DNA of 64,000 bases from Ailurus styani (GCA_002007465.1 LNAC01000768.1:867983-931982); one strand, 5' to 3'. Shown: positions 24,177 through 35,587, counted from the first letter of the stretch. Numbers and translations: made by a program. The notes: generated from the letters alone by a model not told the origin.

Positions 24177-24876
24177 ATGTGTAGGTGTTTATTTAACAAA
24201 CTATAAAAGTTGTATTCTATTTCTTTGTGTTCTGAGAAAATTTCTCAGGAAAATTAGCTTACTGAGGGTTAAAAGTATTTTCTCTTAATTTATAAATCAT
24301 GATGATGATTTGACCTATTATCATGACTTTGTGGGTGGATGATTAGACATAAGTGCAAGAAAAAAAAAACAATTAAAAAGAAGCCAAGAAAGCAGATGCT
24401 AAGTTTCATTCAGTACTAAATCCACTTTACCATTACTTTTCAAAAGCAATCTAAATGTCAAATTTCTGACACCAAAATTGGTAGCAAGTAAATCGCATAG
24501 CGCTAAACTGCAAAGTGGCATGCAAAATTTAGAACAGTAGGTTGTATATAATTAGGGAAGAGTTTGTGCTTCTAAATATAAAAGTCCTACATTCAGCATG
24601 AGGAAATAAAACTCTTAGGAGAAGGCAGTCTGGTTGTACTCTTTGAAGACTCTTAATACAAACATAAGGGCGACAGATAAAACATGAATGCTCACTTAGG
24701 AGAAACAGGCTTTTCACAGGCAAAAGTGTAAGATCATTAGTGGAACTAATCAGAGAATGCTGTTATATTCTGCCTTCCTTTATCCTTAAATATTTTGCCT
24801 GTATTCCTTCCAATGGGATCATAAAGGTTTAAGGCAGAGTCATGTCAAACATAAGAGGCTTGAATCTTTAAAGCCT
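24177..24876. other. Unassigned DNA
   Basis: Nothing recognised; AT-rich. Confidence 0.5.
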
Positions 24877-25960
24877 TTGAATATTTCATTCATTCACTAA
24901 ACAAATAATTCTGAATATTAGTAGTCAGGTAGTATTTTAAGTTCTTGGGATTCAGAAGTGGAGAAGGGAAAGCCCCTGCCTTCATAGCACTTAAGTGATA
25001 GTGAAGGAGGCAGATGGCAAACAAATAAAAATATAAATATGTAATAAAATTTCAATACTCTGATGAAAAATAAAGCAAAGACATCAGATAAAAAATGATG
25101 AGGGCAGGGTATAATTTACAAAGGGCAATCATTCTACTTCTTTCTGAAGTGGTCTCATCCAAGCAGAGACTTGAATTAAATAAGGGAACGACCCATGCAA
25201 AGATATAAAGGAGAAAGATACTTTGCAGATAGACCAGCAAATTCAAAGTCCCTGAAGAGGAAATTAACTGGGTTATGTTGACCCCCATATCCCTACCCAG
25301 GAGGCAGATAGAACGCAGATGAGATGATACCATTAGGAGACTACTCCCAATTCCTTGCAAGAAAGGAAGCATTAAGGCTGTGCCAGCAGAAACGGTATTA
25401 GATTGAGACTATGGTTTGAATGTTGAGGCAGTAGCAAAGGTTGATCAGGTTGCTGTGGGTTAACAGGAAAAGAGACAAATCAAGGATACTGTCAGTATAT
25501 TGGCTTGAGCTACAGGTAAATGATGGGGCTATTGCTGATATTGGGAAAATTGGGTGGCGGCAGTAGAATAATGACTTAGGTATTGGATATATTCAACTAA
25601 GATGCTTACCAGATATTCAATATCAATATCACAGTGAACATTAAGAAAGAAGTAGGCTATAGGAGTCCAAACTTGAAGGAACAGTATGTGGTGAAGAGAA
25701 GTGGCAGAAGCTTGGGCTACTCATTTGGAAGTCATCACCATATATAGTTTATTTAAAACCATTGGGATATCACATAGTGAGGGGGTTACCCATAGCTGCA
25801 GGAGAGGAATTCCATTCAGGAAGAGGAAAGGGAACCAGTCACAGTTACTGAGATGGTGTGGCCAGTGAGGTGGGAGGGAATCTGAAAGCACGGCGTGCGT
25901 GCTCTGAGTGGAGGAAAAAGCAGTAAGTGAGAATAAAGTACCAACCATATTTAGTTATAG
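24877..25960 (-). mobile_element. L2 LINE, about 1.1 kb, antisense
   Basis: The longest L2 piece in the window. It begins with the L2 3' end read backwards ('ttcattcattcactaaacaaat', 'gggaaagcccctgccttcatagcactt', 'gaggcagatggcaaacaaat'), continues through 'ctgaagtggtctcatccaagcagagacttga' and 'ggcttgagctacagg', and reaches 'gaagtcatcaccatatatagtttatttaaaaccattggg' and 'ggccagtgaggtgggaggg'. The last parts are antisense to the CR1/L2 reverse transcriptase region. Not coding. Confidence 0.65.
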
Positions 25961-26599
25961 TACTATTCTCTGCCTTCGTTACAGTTTTGCAGGTGGTTAG
26001 GCTGGAATATTTTCTGACACTTAGCAGAACAGGTTGTGTGGCCTGGCAGAGGAGCCAGATTCTATCATAGCATAACTCGAGAAGCGTTAACAGGAGTTAT
26101 AAACAGAATTCTTCTCTTTGCCCATCCTCCAGGGAATGGAGCGCCCAACAGCAGACATTTGTTGGTGCATAATTAATTGGATTAAAACGTTTTTGTTACC
26201 CGGGAAGAGTCACATAAATTAGTACACCGTTTAGTAAGGACTAGTAGAAGCAGCCCCATGTCATCTGTTGATCTTTCGGGGGACATGAGAAGTTTGTGCT
26301 TGGAAATGAAAGACAGGAGGTGAATCACTTACTGCCGATAGAGCAATATTATATAGATCTGTGCACCCTGGGGGAGAAGGTGTGCCTCCTGGAGGAGAAG
26401 GTGTACCTGCGAAGAAATAACAAGTGACAGAGAGAGAATGGGAAGAAAGGGTCCTAATTGTGTATAGTTTGGGGGCATCCTAACCAGGTCTTTTGCCTTC
26501 TATCAGCCATTTTCCCTTTGCATCCCCATCTATTCCTCCCACTTCAAATGTCATCCGTATGATGATGTGTGCCCTATATTTCAAGCCCAGCTTTTTTCT
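25961..26599. other. Unassigned DNA with retained CpGs
   Basis: Around 26078-26410 there are nine CpG dinucleotides in about 330 bp, dense for this CpG-poor window outside SINEs. There is a TAATTA-type homeodomain-like site at 26170-26178 and a two-copy 21-bp repeat at 26367-26408. No repeat family recognised; it could be a conserved non-coding element or chance. Confidence 0.35.
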
Positions 26600-26960
26600 T
26601 GAACTTGACCATTTCATTACTCACTATCCAGAGATCTCTTGCTTTCAGTGTGTTACAAAGAGGACTCCTCATTTCCCTGACTCGGTCCTGATCCTTCCGT
26701 TACTTCCAGAGGGCACCAGCTTCAACCCAGCTAACGAAACTAAAACCCGAAAGTCATCTATGACCTCTGCTTTCCTACTTGTCTATTCTCATACAACCAT
26801 AACTTATATTCCCTGTACTTCCAATGTATATTCTGTCCCATTATCTTTGTCTTTCCTACCCCATCTCTTAGCCGACAGCATTATCCTATTTGGTCTCCCT
26901 GCTCTAAATACCACGCACTAGCTCAGCATTAACTTTGGATTTTTAACTGAATTATACAAC
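26600..26960 (+). mobile_element. Possible L2 ORF2-end fragment
   Basis: 'ctgatccttccgttac...accagcttcaaccc...aaacccgaaagtcatctatgacctctgc' follows the L2 order '...ctaagaaacctgggagtcatccttgactcc'. A 142-codon open frame runs through it (26493-26921) but does not preserve an L2 protein and should not be read as a gene. Confidence 0.4.
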
Positions 26961-27399
26961 CCTGCATGTCTGATCTCTACTTCCCATTCCACCCTTACTT
27001 TGCACCACTATGTCATATACAACTGAAATGAAACTGTAGATACTCTCCTGTGCTTAGAGACCATGAGAAAGCAGAGAGGAATAAATTTACTGACTGCACT
27101 AAAGCACAAAATAAAGGCTGATGTGATGGGACACTAAACTCAAAAGTGTCTACTTTCAGAAATTATTAAAATTATTGTGATTTTACTATGAGCTAACATA
27201 GGTAAAGAATTGGCATGTATTCCAAAAATTAAAGTACGAAGGCTATGACAATTTATCTGAATTTAGTCTCATGTATTATGATCAGATTGTGATAAACGAC
27301 AATCTCACATTTTTATTGAAAGTTTGTAGAAAACAAAATGCATTATCAGAAATTAAATTTAATTGACTGTAAGAAAGAATATGTTGCCTGAAACTGCAT

Positions 27400-27650
27400 C
27401 TTGATACCTTTATCCTTTATTTATGGAAATCTTCCTAATTCTTCAAAACCTAAAGTCATCTTCTTAATGATGCTTGTTTTCAACCCAATCAGATATAATT
27501 ACTCCATCTTATTGTATTTTACTTCTAACTCTATTATAAGACATTCTTTATTCTGACTTGTATTAAAATAGTTTGTTGACAATATACTGCAACAAATTAT
27601 GTCTTCCTTGAAGGCAGGTAATATGGATTTAACACGTTTATTTTCACTGA
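27400..27650 (+). mobile_element. L2 3'-end fragment
   Basis: 'gaaatcttcctaattcttcaaaacctaaagtcatcttcttaatgatgc', then 'attctgacttgtattaaaatag', then 'tgtcttccttgaaggcaggtaatatgg' follows the L2 3' UTR in plus orientation ('...aagccttcc..., ...tccttgagggcagggac...'). Confidence 0.55.
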
Positions 27651-28122
27651 AGTCAAACTACCCCTCATTCAATGAAGATTTGGGTTTTTATAATAGTATC
27701 TTAAAATAATTACTATGTTTTCTTCTTTTAGTTAAAATGTATGAATAAACAAGCAAAAATATAACTCAATATATACCACAAAGCTACCTCCCTGCTAATT
27801 CAGAATATGGTTTCTCATAAAGGAATAAATAACCTAATACAAGTGTTCAGTGTCCCTCATTGTACATGTATTCTTTAGGTAGATTAAAGCTTATATTTAT
27901 AAATATTTATATTTATAGCCACTTTATGTATATATATGTATACACACATACATATCAAATATATATCAGAAATATATGCACCATATATATGAATGGTCCA
28001 CGGTACACACACACACACTGATATATATAAATGAGACTTTATGAGATATTCTTCACAGAAATAGATCTAAAAGGGAATTTAAAATATTACTAGAGCCACA
28101 TTTAATAAACTGATCAAGAAGG
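27651..28122. other. Unassigned AT-rich DNA
   Basis: Includes a TATA/CATA simple-sequence region at about 27890-28030. No gene. Confidence 0.5.
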
Positions 28123-28130
28123 TAATTATA

Positions 28131-28323
28131 GGGGTACCTGTGTGGCTCAGTGGATTAAGCCTCTGCCTTTGGCTCAGGTCATGGTCTTGGGGTCCTGGGA
28201 TCGAGCCCCGCATCGGGCTCTCTGCTCAGTGGGGAGCCTGCTTCCTCCTCTCTCTGCCTGTCTCTCTGCCTACTTGTAATCTCTCTCTCTGTCAAATAAA
28301 TAAATAAAATCTTTAAAAAAAGT
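28131..28323 (+). mobile_element. Can-SINE, mustelid type
   Basis: GGGGTACCTGTGTGGCTCAGTGG core, A-tail ending at 28321. Flanked by TAATTATA at 28123-28130 and 28324-28331, within longer imperfect flanks. Confidence 0.93.
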
Positions 28324-28331
28324 TAATTATA

Positions 28332-28913
28332 AATATACTGAGAGTGAGACTCAGAACCTATTTTCTTACTCCAAATAGAAAATAATTTGCAATGGATTTT
28401 AACAGAACAACTTTTTTTTGGAGTTCACTCACAATACTTTGGTGTTGTGGCAACAGATTATTTAGTTTAATACATTTCATCCCACATCTTATTTTGAAAA
28501 CAAATTAAGGGTATCAGTGATTCTGGTTCACTTTGCACTATATACTGCCTCAGTCATTTCCATTGAGTTGAACTGGATGCTAAAGAAGATTGGAAGTATT
28601 TTTTTCTAGGGATAACTTAAAAATTTTTTTCCTTTGGTCGACATAGCATAATTTAGTTAGAATGTTGCCTAGAGAAGTCAGAGGGTCTAGATTAGCTCCC
28701 AAATTCTAGTCTTCCTTTTCCACAAGATGTTTTTCAGGAAAGAGTGGATTATATTATACAGGCTCTGGGTCATCTGTGGAAAACTGTCCCGCAGGACACA
28801 GACTTGCCTAGTTTTATTATACTTCCCATCTGTCATGGTCCTGAACAAAAGGACCTGATCCCAATGTAAAGAATTATTAAGATATGATTATATGCCCCAA
28901 ATCAACAAATTTA
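28332..28913. other. Unassigned DNA
   Basis: No identifiable feature. Confidence 0.5.
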
Positions 28914-28932
28914 GAAAGAAATGAAAAATATC

Positions 28933-29094
28933 GGGCGCCTGGGTGGCTCAGTGGGTTAAAGCCTCTGCCTTCAGCTCAGGTCATGATCCTGCTTCCTCCT
29001 CTCTCTCTGTCTGCCTCTCGGCCTACTTGTGATCTCTCTCCCTCTGTGAAATAAATAAATAAAATCTTTAAAAAAAAAAAAGAAAAAAAGAAAA
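28933..29094 (+). mobile_element. Can-SINE with internal deletion
   Basis: The core is normal up to GGTCATGATC (28989), then jumps to CTGCTTCCTCC. About 60 bp covering the 'cagggtcctgggatcgaggcc...gggagc' segment is missing. The left flank GAAAGAAATGAAAAATATC (28914-28932) recurs at 29095, giving the TSD. Confidence 0.93.
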
Positions 29095-29173
29095 AGAAAG
29101 AAATGAAAAATATCATTACTTGAAAAAAAAAAGAAAAAAAGAAAAAGAAAGAAATGAAAAATATCATTACTTG
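29072..29173. repeat. 51-bp tandem duplication of a SINE tail and TSD
   Basis: Two adjacent, apparently identical 51-bp copies (29072-29122 and 29123-29173). Each consists of the A-rich SINE tail followed by GAAATGAAAAATATC and ATTACTTG. Confidence 0.95.
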
Positions 29174-29314
29174 AATGGAGGTTTTGAAAGTTGTTTTTTT
29201 TTTAATGATTTTGAAATACAAAATCATAACAGAACTTGATTCTACTTAATGTGATTTCGGTCACATAGCAATTTGGGCTACTTCTTTTAATGATCTTCAG
29301 TGATTCTCTAAAAG

Positions 29315-29513
29315 CATGGTTTCTCAACCTTGGGGATATCAACATTTTGGGTCAGCTGTGGGCAGTTGTCCTGTGTGTTGTAGAAGGTTTAACAGCACCC
29401 CTGGCTTTAGTCCACCAGATGTCAGCAGCAACCACTCCCCAAGTTGTGATGTCAAAATAGATATTCTTATAGGTCTGCTTGAGCGCAAAACCACCTTCAT
29501 TTCAAAACCACTG
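29315..29513 (+). mobile_element. Non-autonomous hAT-like DNA transposon
   Basis: The ends are imperfect inverted repeats: CATGGTTTCTCAACC on the left, and on the right TTCAAAACCACTG, which reverses to CAGTGGTTTTGAA. The interior ('caacattttgggtcagctg...gttgtcctgtgtgttgtagaaggtttaacagcacccctggc') follows a known mammalian MER element of hAT type. The exact family name is not certain. Confidence 0.7.
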
Positions 29514-30689
29514 GTTTAAATAATATTGAAAATGTTTTGCATAAGTAGCTCAAAGCAACTTTATGCTATTGGTCAAAACAGAAGTTATTTTCCTTGACTT
29601 TCAAAATGTGAAGCTAAGAAAAATATCTAGATATTCAAGAGGAATGTTTGGATTAAAATAAAGAGATAGTATCATACATGACAATAGCTACAAAATCTAG
29701 TATAAATATCTTTAAGACCTTAGGAACATTTTAACAACATGGTGAATTTTAACATGTGAAAATAATGAAAAAGTATTAGGTATATTTATGACAAATTATA
29801 TCTATCTATGTTTCTATTTTCACCATCTATTAAACACTGCCTCTATTATGGTTCAATTAGCTTGTAAATTTCCACATTTATAGTCCATGCTATTTATTAT
29901 ATCCTGAATATTTTTATAGCTTATTAACTTGAATATATCTAGTCCTCATAAATGCACTGCAAAGACAAGTACATGTAAATACTATAATCATTTATATACA
30001 TATATTATACATACATATATGTTTTTGTGTGATATGATGTATGTATAATATGTGTCTGGTATGTGGATATTATATACATAATATTTATGTATATATAACA
30101 TTTATAAATTTTATATAACACATATAATGTATACACATTTGTGATACTATCATTCTATTTCCTCTGATTTCTTGAATTTGAGTTTAAATACACAATTGTC
30201 AGCAGAGTGGAAGGAATATTTACATATTTGAAAATTTATAAGCTTGAAAACATAAATATGAGGCCATAGGGCCAGTTTAAAGAGAGTCTTTCTACATGTA
30301 GAGGATTAAAAAGAGGTGTAAACAAACATCCTATATTCTAAACTAATCATGTCCAAACCTACCAGTAGCAATTGATTTGCAAGATAAATACTTAATTTAC
30401 CCCAATGTCAGTCATTCTCTTATTTTACACTGCCTGAGAACAGCATTGTTCTAAGGAGATGTAAAGATTTAGAGGCATTCCCAGTCAGGTATGGATCGGA
30501 TACATACACCAATAATAAAATAAAGATAGATTGATGGCAACTGGGCTACATACAGATATATGTATAGAATACAGGAAGAAAGCAAGCAACAGCACTTTGA
30601 GTTGTATCTTAAAGAGTATAAGAGTTTTCTAAGTTTACAGGAGGCAAGGCATGGAAATGTGGAATTACATGGCTTAATGAGGACCCACA
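29514..30689. other. Unassigned DNA with an AT-rich alternating block
   Basis: 29990-30135 is dominated by TATA, CATA and TGTA alternation that can form hairpins. Nothing else recognised. Confidence 0.5.
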
Positions 30690-31185
30690 AATAGCCCAAG
30701 TGCAAAGCACCTGATCAACAAAAGTTGAGAGATAAGGCTAGAAAGACAGGCAGGACCAGACTGAAGAGAGCTTTTTTTTTTTTTAAAGAGTTTATTTAGA
30801 GGGAGATACAGAGAGTAGGGTGGGGGAGGGGAATGCAGAGAGAGAGCAGGAGAAAGAATTTCAAGCAGACTCCCCACTGAGTGCAGAGCCTGATGCGAGG
30901 GCTCGATCTCACAACCCCAAGATCACCACCTGAGTCAACACCGAGTCTGAGGCTTAACCAACTGAGCCATCCAGACACCCCTAAAAGGAATCTTTTATCC
31001 TAGTTAGCCCTCTTAGCCCTGAGGAACCGCTGAGGGATTATAAACAGTGGGGTCACATGGTTTGGTTTGTGTTTTAAGAAAAATAAATTATAGTAAAATA
31101 TGACAGCATGCAGACACTTGGTAGGTTCACAAGGAAAAGAATGAGGAAAAAAAGAAGATGCTAAACAATAGCTCGGATGTCCAAA
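30690..31185 (-). mobile_element. L2 fragment, antisense, split by a SINE
   Basis: Left of the SINE: 'gagataaggctagaaagacaggcaggaccaga'. Right of it: 'aggaatcttttatcctagttagccc', 'ggggtcacatggtttggtttgtgttttaag'. Together they follow antisense L2 ('gagaggtaggcaggggccagatc...gaatttggactttatcctaagg...gtgacatgatcagatttgtgtttt'). Confidence 0.55.
30772..30982 (-). mobile_element. Can-SINE, antisense, older copy
   Basis: Poly(T) at 30772-30784, SINE complement ending TGAGCCATCCAGACACCCCT. Divergence is visibly higher than in neighbouring copies and no clean TSD remains. Inserted into L2. Confidence 0.88.
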
Positions 31186-31966
31186 GTCTATCAATACCTA
31201 AAGAGACAGAAAAGAAAAAAAAGGAAGAGAAGAAAGCTTTTCTTTGAATGAGCATTCACACTGAGCTCTATTCTTGCCCACTACTCCTTGAGAATATACT
31301 GTTTTAATGTTAAGTGGAATATATTGTTGTAATTGTAGTCACAGACTTTGTAAGTATATTCAAATATTATGATACATAGGGTTGCTCCAAAATTATTGTT
31401 TAAATATTATGAGCATGAGCAACATACAATCTGTGACTAGAGGCAAATCACTCTTGGTAAAATATTTCTTTATACAGAAAATACATTTTCTTTCATCAAA
31501 AATTGAAAAAAATTGTGGATATTTGGGTGTTGAATAATAATGTATATATACAACTTGGGTGATGGTTTACTTTATATATATGTGTGTGTGTGTGTATGTG
31601 TATGTATATATATACATATAAATACATACACAACCTATAAGGACGTGAGTATCTGCTATAAATTAAAAAAGAAAAATTAGAGGGGAACATTAATTTTCTA
31701 GAAGATAACTCAAACTGCATGAATTATTTCTATAACTATACATTTGAATATACAGGTTTGAATAACAAACTGCTGTATCTTATTCATTATTGGCATTTTG
31801 GGCTTGTTTATAGACCAACAATCTAAAAATAAATTTTATATGTACACGTGTTTATGTGTGTGCTAAGAACTTTCTTGATTTGCTCACATTAAATTATGTG
31901 AGTTTGTAAAAACTTTAGTCTAATATTTGGAAAACATTCTAAACTTTTGGACGTGTATATTCAATT
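31186..31966. other. Unassigned DNA with a TA/TG simple repeat
   Basis: TATATATGTGTGTGTGTGTATG-type simple sequence at about 31573-31622. No gene recognised. Confidence 0.5.
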
Positions 31967-31980
31967 AGAAACAATATTCC

Positions 31981-32161
31981 GGGTGCCTGGGTGGCTCAGT
32001 GGGTTAAAGCCTCTGCCTTCCACTCAGGTCATGATCTCAGGGTCCTGGGATCGAGGCCCACATCTGGCTCTCTGCTCAGCAGGGAGCCTGCTTCCTCCTC
32101 TCTCTCTCTGCCTGCCTCTCTGCCTACTTGTAATCACTCTCTGTCTTATAAAAAAAAGAAA
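31981..32161 (+). mobile_element. Can-SINE, mustelid type, short tail region
   Basis: GGGTGCCTGGGTGGCTCAGTGGGTTAAAGCC core. It ends CTGTCTTATAAAAAAAAG instead of the usual AAATAAATAAAATC. TSD AGAAACAATATTCC at 31967-31980 and, with one change, at 32162-32175. Confidence 0.95.
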
Positions 32162-32272
32162 AGAAATAATATTCCTACTTCAAAAAATATTATTTTAACT
32201 GAAGAATCTCTCTATTGATTTCTATAGTAAAATAAACTCTTCTTGCATTTCAGTGAAAATATAAGTCACTCA

Positions 32273-32481
32273 GGGCGCCTGGGTGGCTCAGTGGGTTAAA
32301 GCCTCTGCTTTCGGCTCAGGTCATGATCTCAGCGTCCTGGGATCGAGGCCCGCATCAGGTTCTCTGCTCAGCAGGGAGCCTGCTTCCTCCTCTCCCTGTC
32401 TCTCTGCCTGCCTCTCTATCTACTTGTAATCTCTCTCTCTGTGTCAAATAAATAAATAAAATCTTTAACAAAAAAAAATAT
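32273..32481 (+). mobile_element. Can-SINE, 'TCAGCGTCC' variant
   Basis: Carries CTCTGCTTTCGGCTC and TCTCAGCGTCCTGGG, shared with the copy at 44637. TSD ATATAAGTCACTCA at 32259-32272 and 32482-32495. Confidence 0.96.
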
Positions 32482-32704
32482 ATATAAGTCACTCATGTAG
32501 TATGAGGAAGATTGATGTGATTAGACAAAGAAGATCTCTAATATTTTCAAATAAATAAATAAATAAATCCATCCATTGGAACAAACAAAAGTNTATATAT
32601 AAGTCACTCATGTAGTATGAGGAAGATTGATGTGATTAGACAAAGATCTCTAATATTTTCAAATAAATAAATAAATAAATCCATCCATTGGAACAAACAA
32701 AAGT
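32479..32704. repeat. Near-identical direct duplication around a single N
   Basis: 32479-32592 (114 bp) repeats as 32594-32704 (111 bp), with only a 3-bp AGA indel ('acaaagaagatc' versus 'acaaagatc'). The only N in the window, at 32593, sits exactly between them. Confidence 0.95.
32593..32593. other. Ambiguous base (N), likely contig join
   Basis: Single N between two near-identical 111-114 bp copies, as expected when overlapping contig or haplotype ends were abutted rather than merged. Confidence 0.8.
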
Positions 32705-32798
32705 TGATGATGGTATCAACTCTCATGTCTCTGATACACTAATTGACCTTCAATTACAAAATTTGAGAGCCATTCCTTTAAAAAGAAAACTGACTTGG

Positions 32799-32999
32799 GG
32801 GTGCCTGGGTGGCTCAGAGGTTTAAAGCCTCTGCCTTCGGCTCAGGTCATGATCTCAGGGTCCTGGGATCGAGGTCCACATCGGGATCCCTGCTCGGCAA
32901 GGAGCCTGCTTCCTCCTCTCTCTCGGCCTGCCTCTCAGCCTACTTGTGATCTCTCTCTCTGTCAAATAAATAAAATCTTAAAAAGAAAAAAAAAGAAAG
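32799..32999 (+). mobile_element. Can-SINE, mustelid type
   Basis: GGTGCCTGGGTGGCTCAGAGG core. An exact 17-bp TSD, AAAGAAAACTGACTTGG, at 32782-32798 and 33000-33016. Confidence 0.96.
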
Positions 33000-33061
33000 A
33001 AAGAAAACTGACTTGGATATGAAGCTCTGATTTTGCTTTTAAATTATACAGTAATCAATCT

Positions 33062-33236
33062 TTGGGGCACTGGGGCAGCTTGGTCAACTGGGCATCTGAC
33101 TCTTGATTTTGGCTCATGTCATGATCCCAAGTCTCTTAAGAATCTCTCTCTCCCTCTCCCTCTGCTCCTCCCCTCACTCGCCCATGCTCTCTTTCTCTCT
33201 CTCTCTAAAATAAATAAATAAATGTTAAAAAAATAA
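33062..33236 (+). mobile_element. Can-SINE, old and internally shortened
   Basis: 'ggggcactggggcagcttggtcaactgggcatctgactcttgattttggctc' is the older form with the 'CTGACTCTTGATTT' box. The middle third is missing and it ends AAATAAATAAATG. No clear TSD. Confidence 0.85.
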
Positions 33237-33429
33237 ATCACACATTAATAGATCTTTATTAAAGTCCTTCACGTTTACTAATGTCTGGTCATAAAAATCT
33301 AAGCACACTATTAAGCACACGCACACAAAACTGGTCTGTTTAGATACAGAGTGATAACAAAATGGATTATAACATCAGCCTTCATTTACAAAAGAACTTA
33401 GAGAATTTCTGCTACTCCTGGAAAACAGA

Positions 33430-33850
33430 GTTATGAAAATGAATAAAGCAGCATGTAGGCCCTCTAGGACCTCATGGACTAATGGCACTAACAGATACAG
33501 AAATACCTTCAAAACAGTAGAGATTGTATTATATTAGTGATTGCTTCACCTAAGAAAGAGTCAGATGTTGGTGGCATTTGTTCTGAGAGCCTTGGAGGCT
33601 GAAGGCAAAGTTGAGTGTGAACACAGATGCATGTTGTTCAGGGAAACTGCGCTGGGTTCAGAGTACCTGCGTGGTCTGGTACTCCCAGCACTGGGCCTAC
33701 TGGTGATACAGAGAGCATGAAATTGAAAAGAAAACAGGACCCACATTTATAATTGCCTGGCTTTGTAGTTGCAGACTTATTCTCTAGTCAGTAAGGAATC
33801 AGTGAGGTTTTTAAACAAAAGAAATGTATTATCAAACATAAATAACACTA
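33430..33850 (-). mobile_element. Probable L2 fragment, antisense
   Basis: 'gaataaagcagcatgtaggccctctaggacctcatggactaatgg', 'gcttcacctaagaaagagtcagatgttgg' and 'aaggaatcagtgaggtttttaaacaaaagaaatg' follow antisense L2 3' sequence. Very diverged. Confidence 0.5.
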
Positions 33851-35587
33851 ATTTCCCCATGACAAAAGATGTTAGTAGAAGAAGACCAAGAGTCAAGTAA
33901 GAAGACAAGACAGCACTGTTTGATTACCCACTCCCTCTGTAAGATTCCTATTTAAAATAAGCATCACAATATTATTTTCTTTACTCTTTGCCTGAGACTG
34001 CCCTTCATAATTAATTGTCACTAATCCAATAAACATTTTCTCAGGATTAGGGAAATCAAAATTCCCATCTACTCCAAAAAAGGAGGCTATTTATATTTCA
34101 TTCCTATTTAAGTGAATATATTTGTCTTCTTTTCAAACTGATTATATTTAATTGTGTTTATTTCCTTTAGGAATAACACCTTTTTTACCTTCTCTTGTTC
34201 TTCTTAAACACTCTAGCTACTTTAAGATAAACTCACCTCAAAGTAAAGAAAGTGTTATAGAAAAAGAAAAAGAAAAAAGTGTTATCTAAAAGATGTTTTA
34301 GACTATTTATTTTTCTATGAGGACCTTTAATGCTATCTAGCCAGTTACTATGTGTGATGCAGGCACGCTTCGTCCTTCTATCATCATCCTATCTAGTGAT
34401 AAATGTTTGATAGCTATTGTCAAACAAGACAGTGTTTTAGAATGATAGGCTAAAATCATGGGAAAATACTATTTTCAGTGCCAAAATTGAAAATAATCAC
34501 CTCCTTCCAAAGTGAGGATATCTAACATTTTTCATTTCTTAACAAAGTCAACATACATAAAACTTAGTTGTTCTCATTTGTCCTCATATAAGTAGCAAAT
34601 CCTTGCCTTTTTTCCAGAGCAGCTACTTAGGTCAAAGGCATCATCCCATAAAAACTTGAGGAATGTATTTAAGATTTAATCAATGGTTAAAATCTTCCTG
34701 TTTTCTCTTTTCACTCCGTATATTGATTTAAAACCTTAGTAAAACCCCAAAATATCCACCATGCTACACACCATCGGTCTGGGGTGAAGCTATGGATGTA
34801 CAGGTGGTCTGAATCGTGATGAGGTAATAGTTACCACCTTAACACATTATCTCTGAAGAGACTGATTTAAGCCTTGATGAAAGAGGTCATTATTTTTCCA
34901 TAAACTTTATATAAGAAACTTCTGTTACTTTGTAGTGATTAATATATTGATGATAAAACATTAGACATTATATGGGTTATTCTGTATGCACTATAGATGT
35001 TTATTTTGGTATTTCCACCCAAAATATATAGATGCGAAAGCTTCTTGATTACTCAGTGAATATTGATATTCTATTTATGGACATTCATTAATTATATTCG
35101 AGCATGATTATTCTCACAGAAATTATATAAGAATATCTTCATGTTAAACTCTGAGGCAAACTTTACTTACCATTCTATTAATATAAAGTTTTTGGTAGAA
35201 TGTTCCATTCTATCATACCATCTTATATTTTGTACTGTGTTTACAAGGAACTTTTAAATTATTTGGACTGAAATTTTCAAAAGAATATATTGATTATTCT
35301 GAGATTTAAAATGTTAATATTATGTGCATGGTCAGTGCTTTTATGGTATAGTTGCCCAAACCTTAATGTTTCAAATGGGACAAAAACACAATGTTAAAAA
35401 ATTAGACACTGAGGAACCTCAATAGGAAAATATCCAGAGAAAACAAAATTCTCCATATGAATAAAATCTGAATGTTGTTACTAGATTTTAGTATAGTAGA
35501 CATCATTTCCACTGTTTTTTTTTAGACTACTGTCCTACTACTAATGATATTTCTCTCCTCCTCTCTTTTTCTCCTGGATCCTCCCTT
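33851..35587. other. Unassigned AT-rich DNA
   Basis: No gene or well-preserved repeat; contains the small purine insertion at 34249-34285. Confidence 0.5.
34249..34285 (+). mobile_element. Possible second tail-only insertion scar
   Basis: AAAGTGTTAT at 34249-34258 and 34276-34285 encloses AGAAAAAGAAAAAGAAA. Same architecture as 14089-14152, but with a shorter repeat. Confidence 0.4.

Noticed and set aside
25052..25372. 106-codon minus-strand frame
   Set aside because: Lies inside L2 sequence (24877-25960), does not preserve the L2 reverse transcriptase reading frame, and contains no YADD-type motif.
26310..26417. Short frame encoding a tandem PGGEGVP motif
   Set aside because: Only about 36 codons between stops. 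It is produced by a two-copy 21-bp DNA repeat, not by a recognisable protein.
26493..26921. 142-codon open frame, the longest in the window
   Set aside because: It overlaps L2-like sequence, has no recognisable protein domain, and is rich in Ser/Pro/Thr as expected from pyrimidine-rich DNA. No splice or promoter support.
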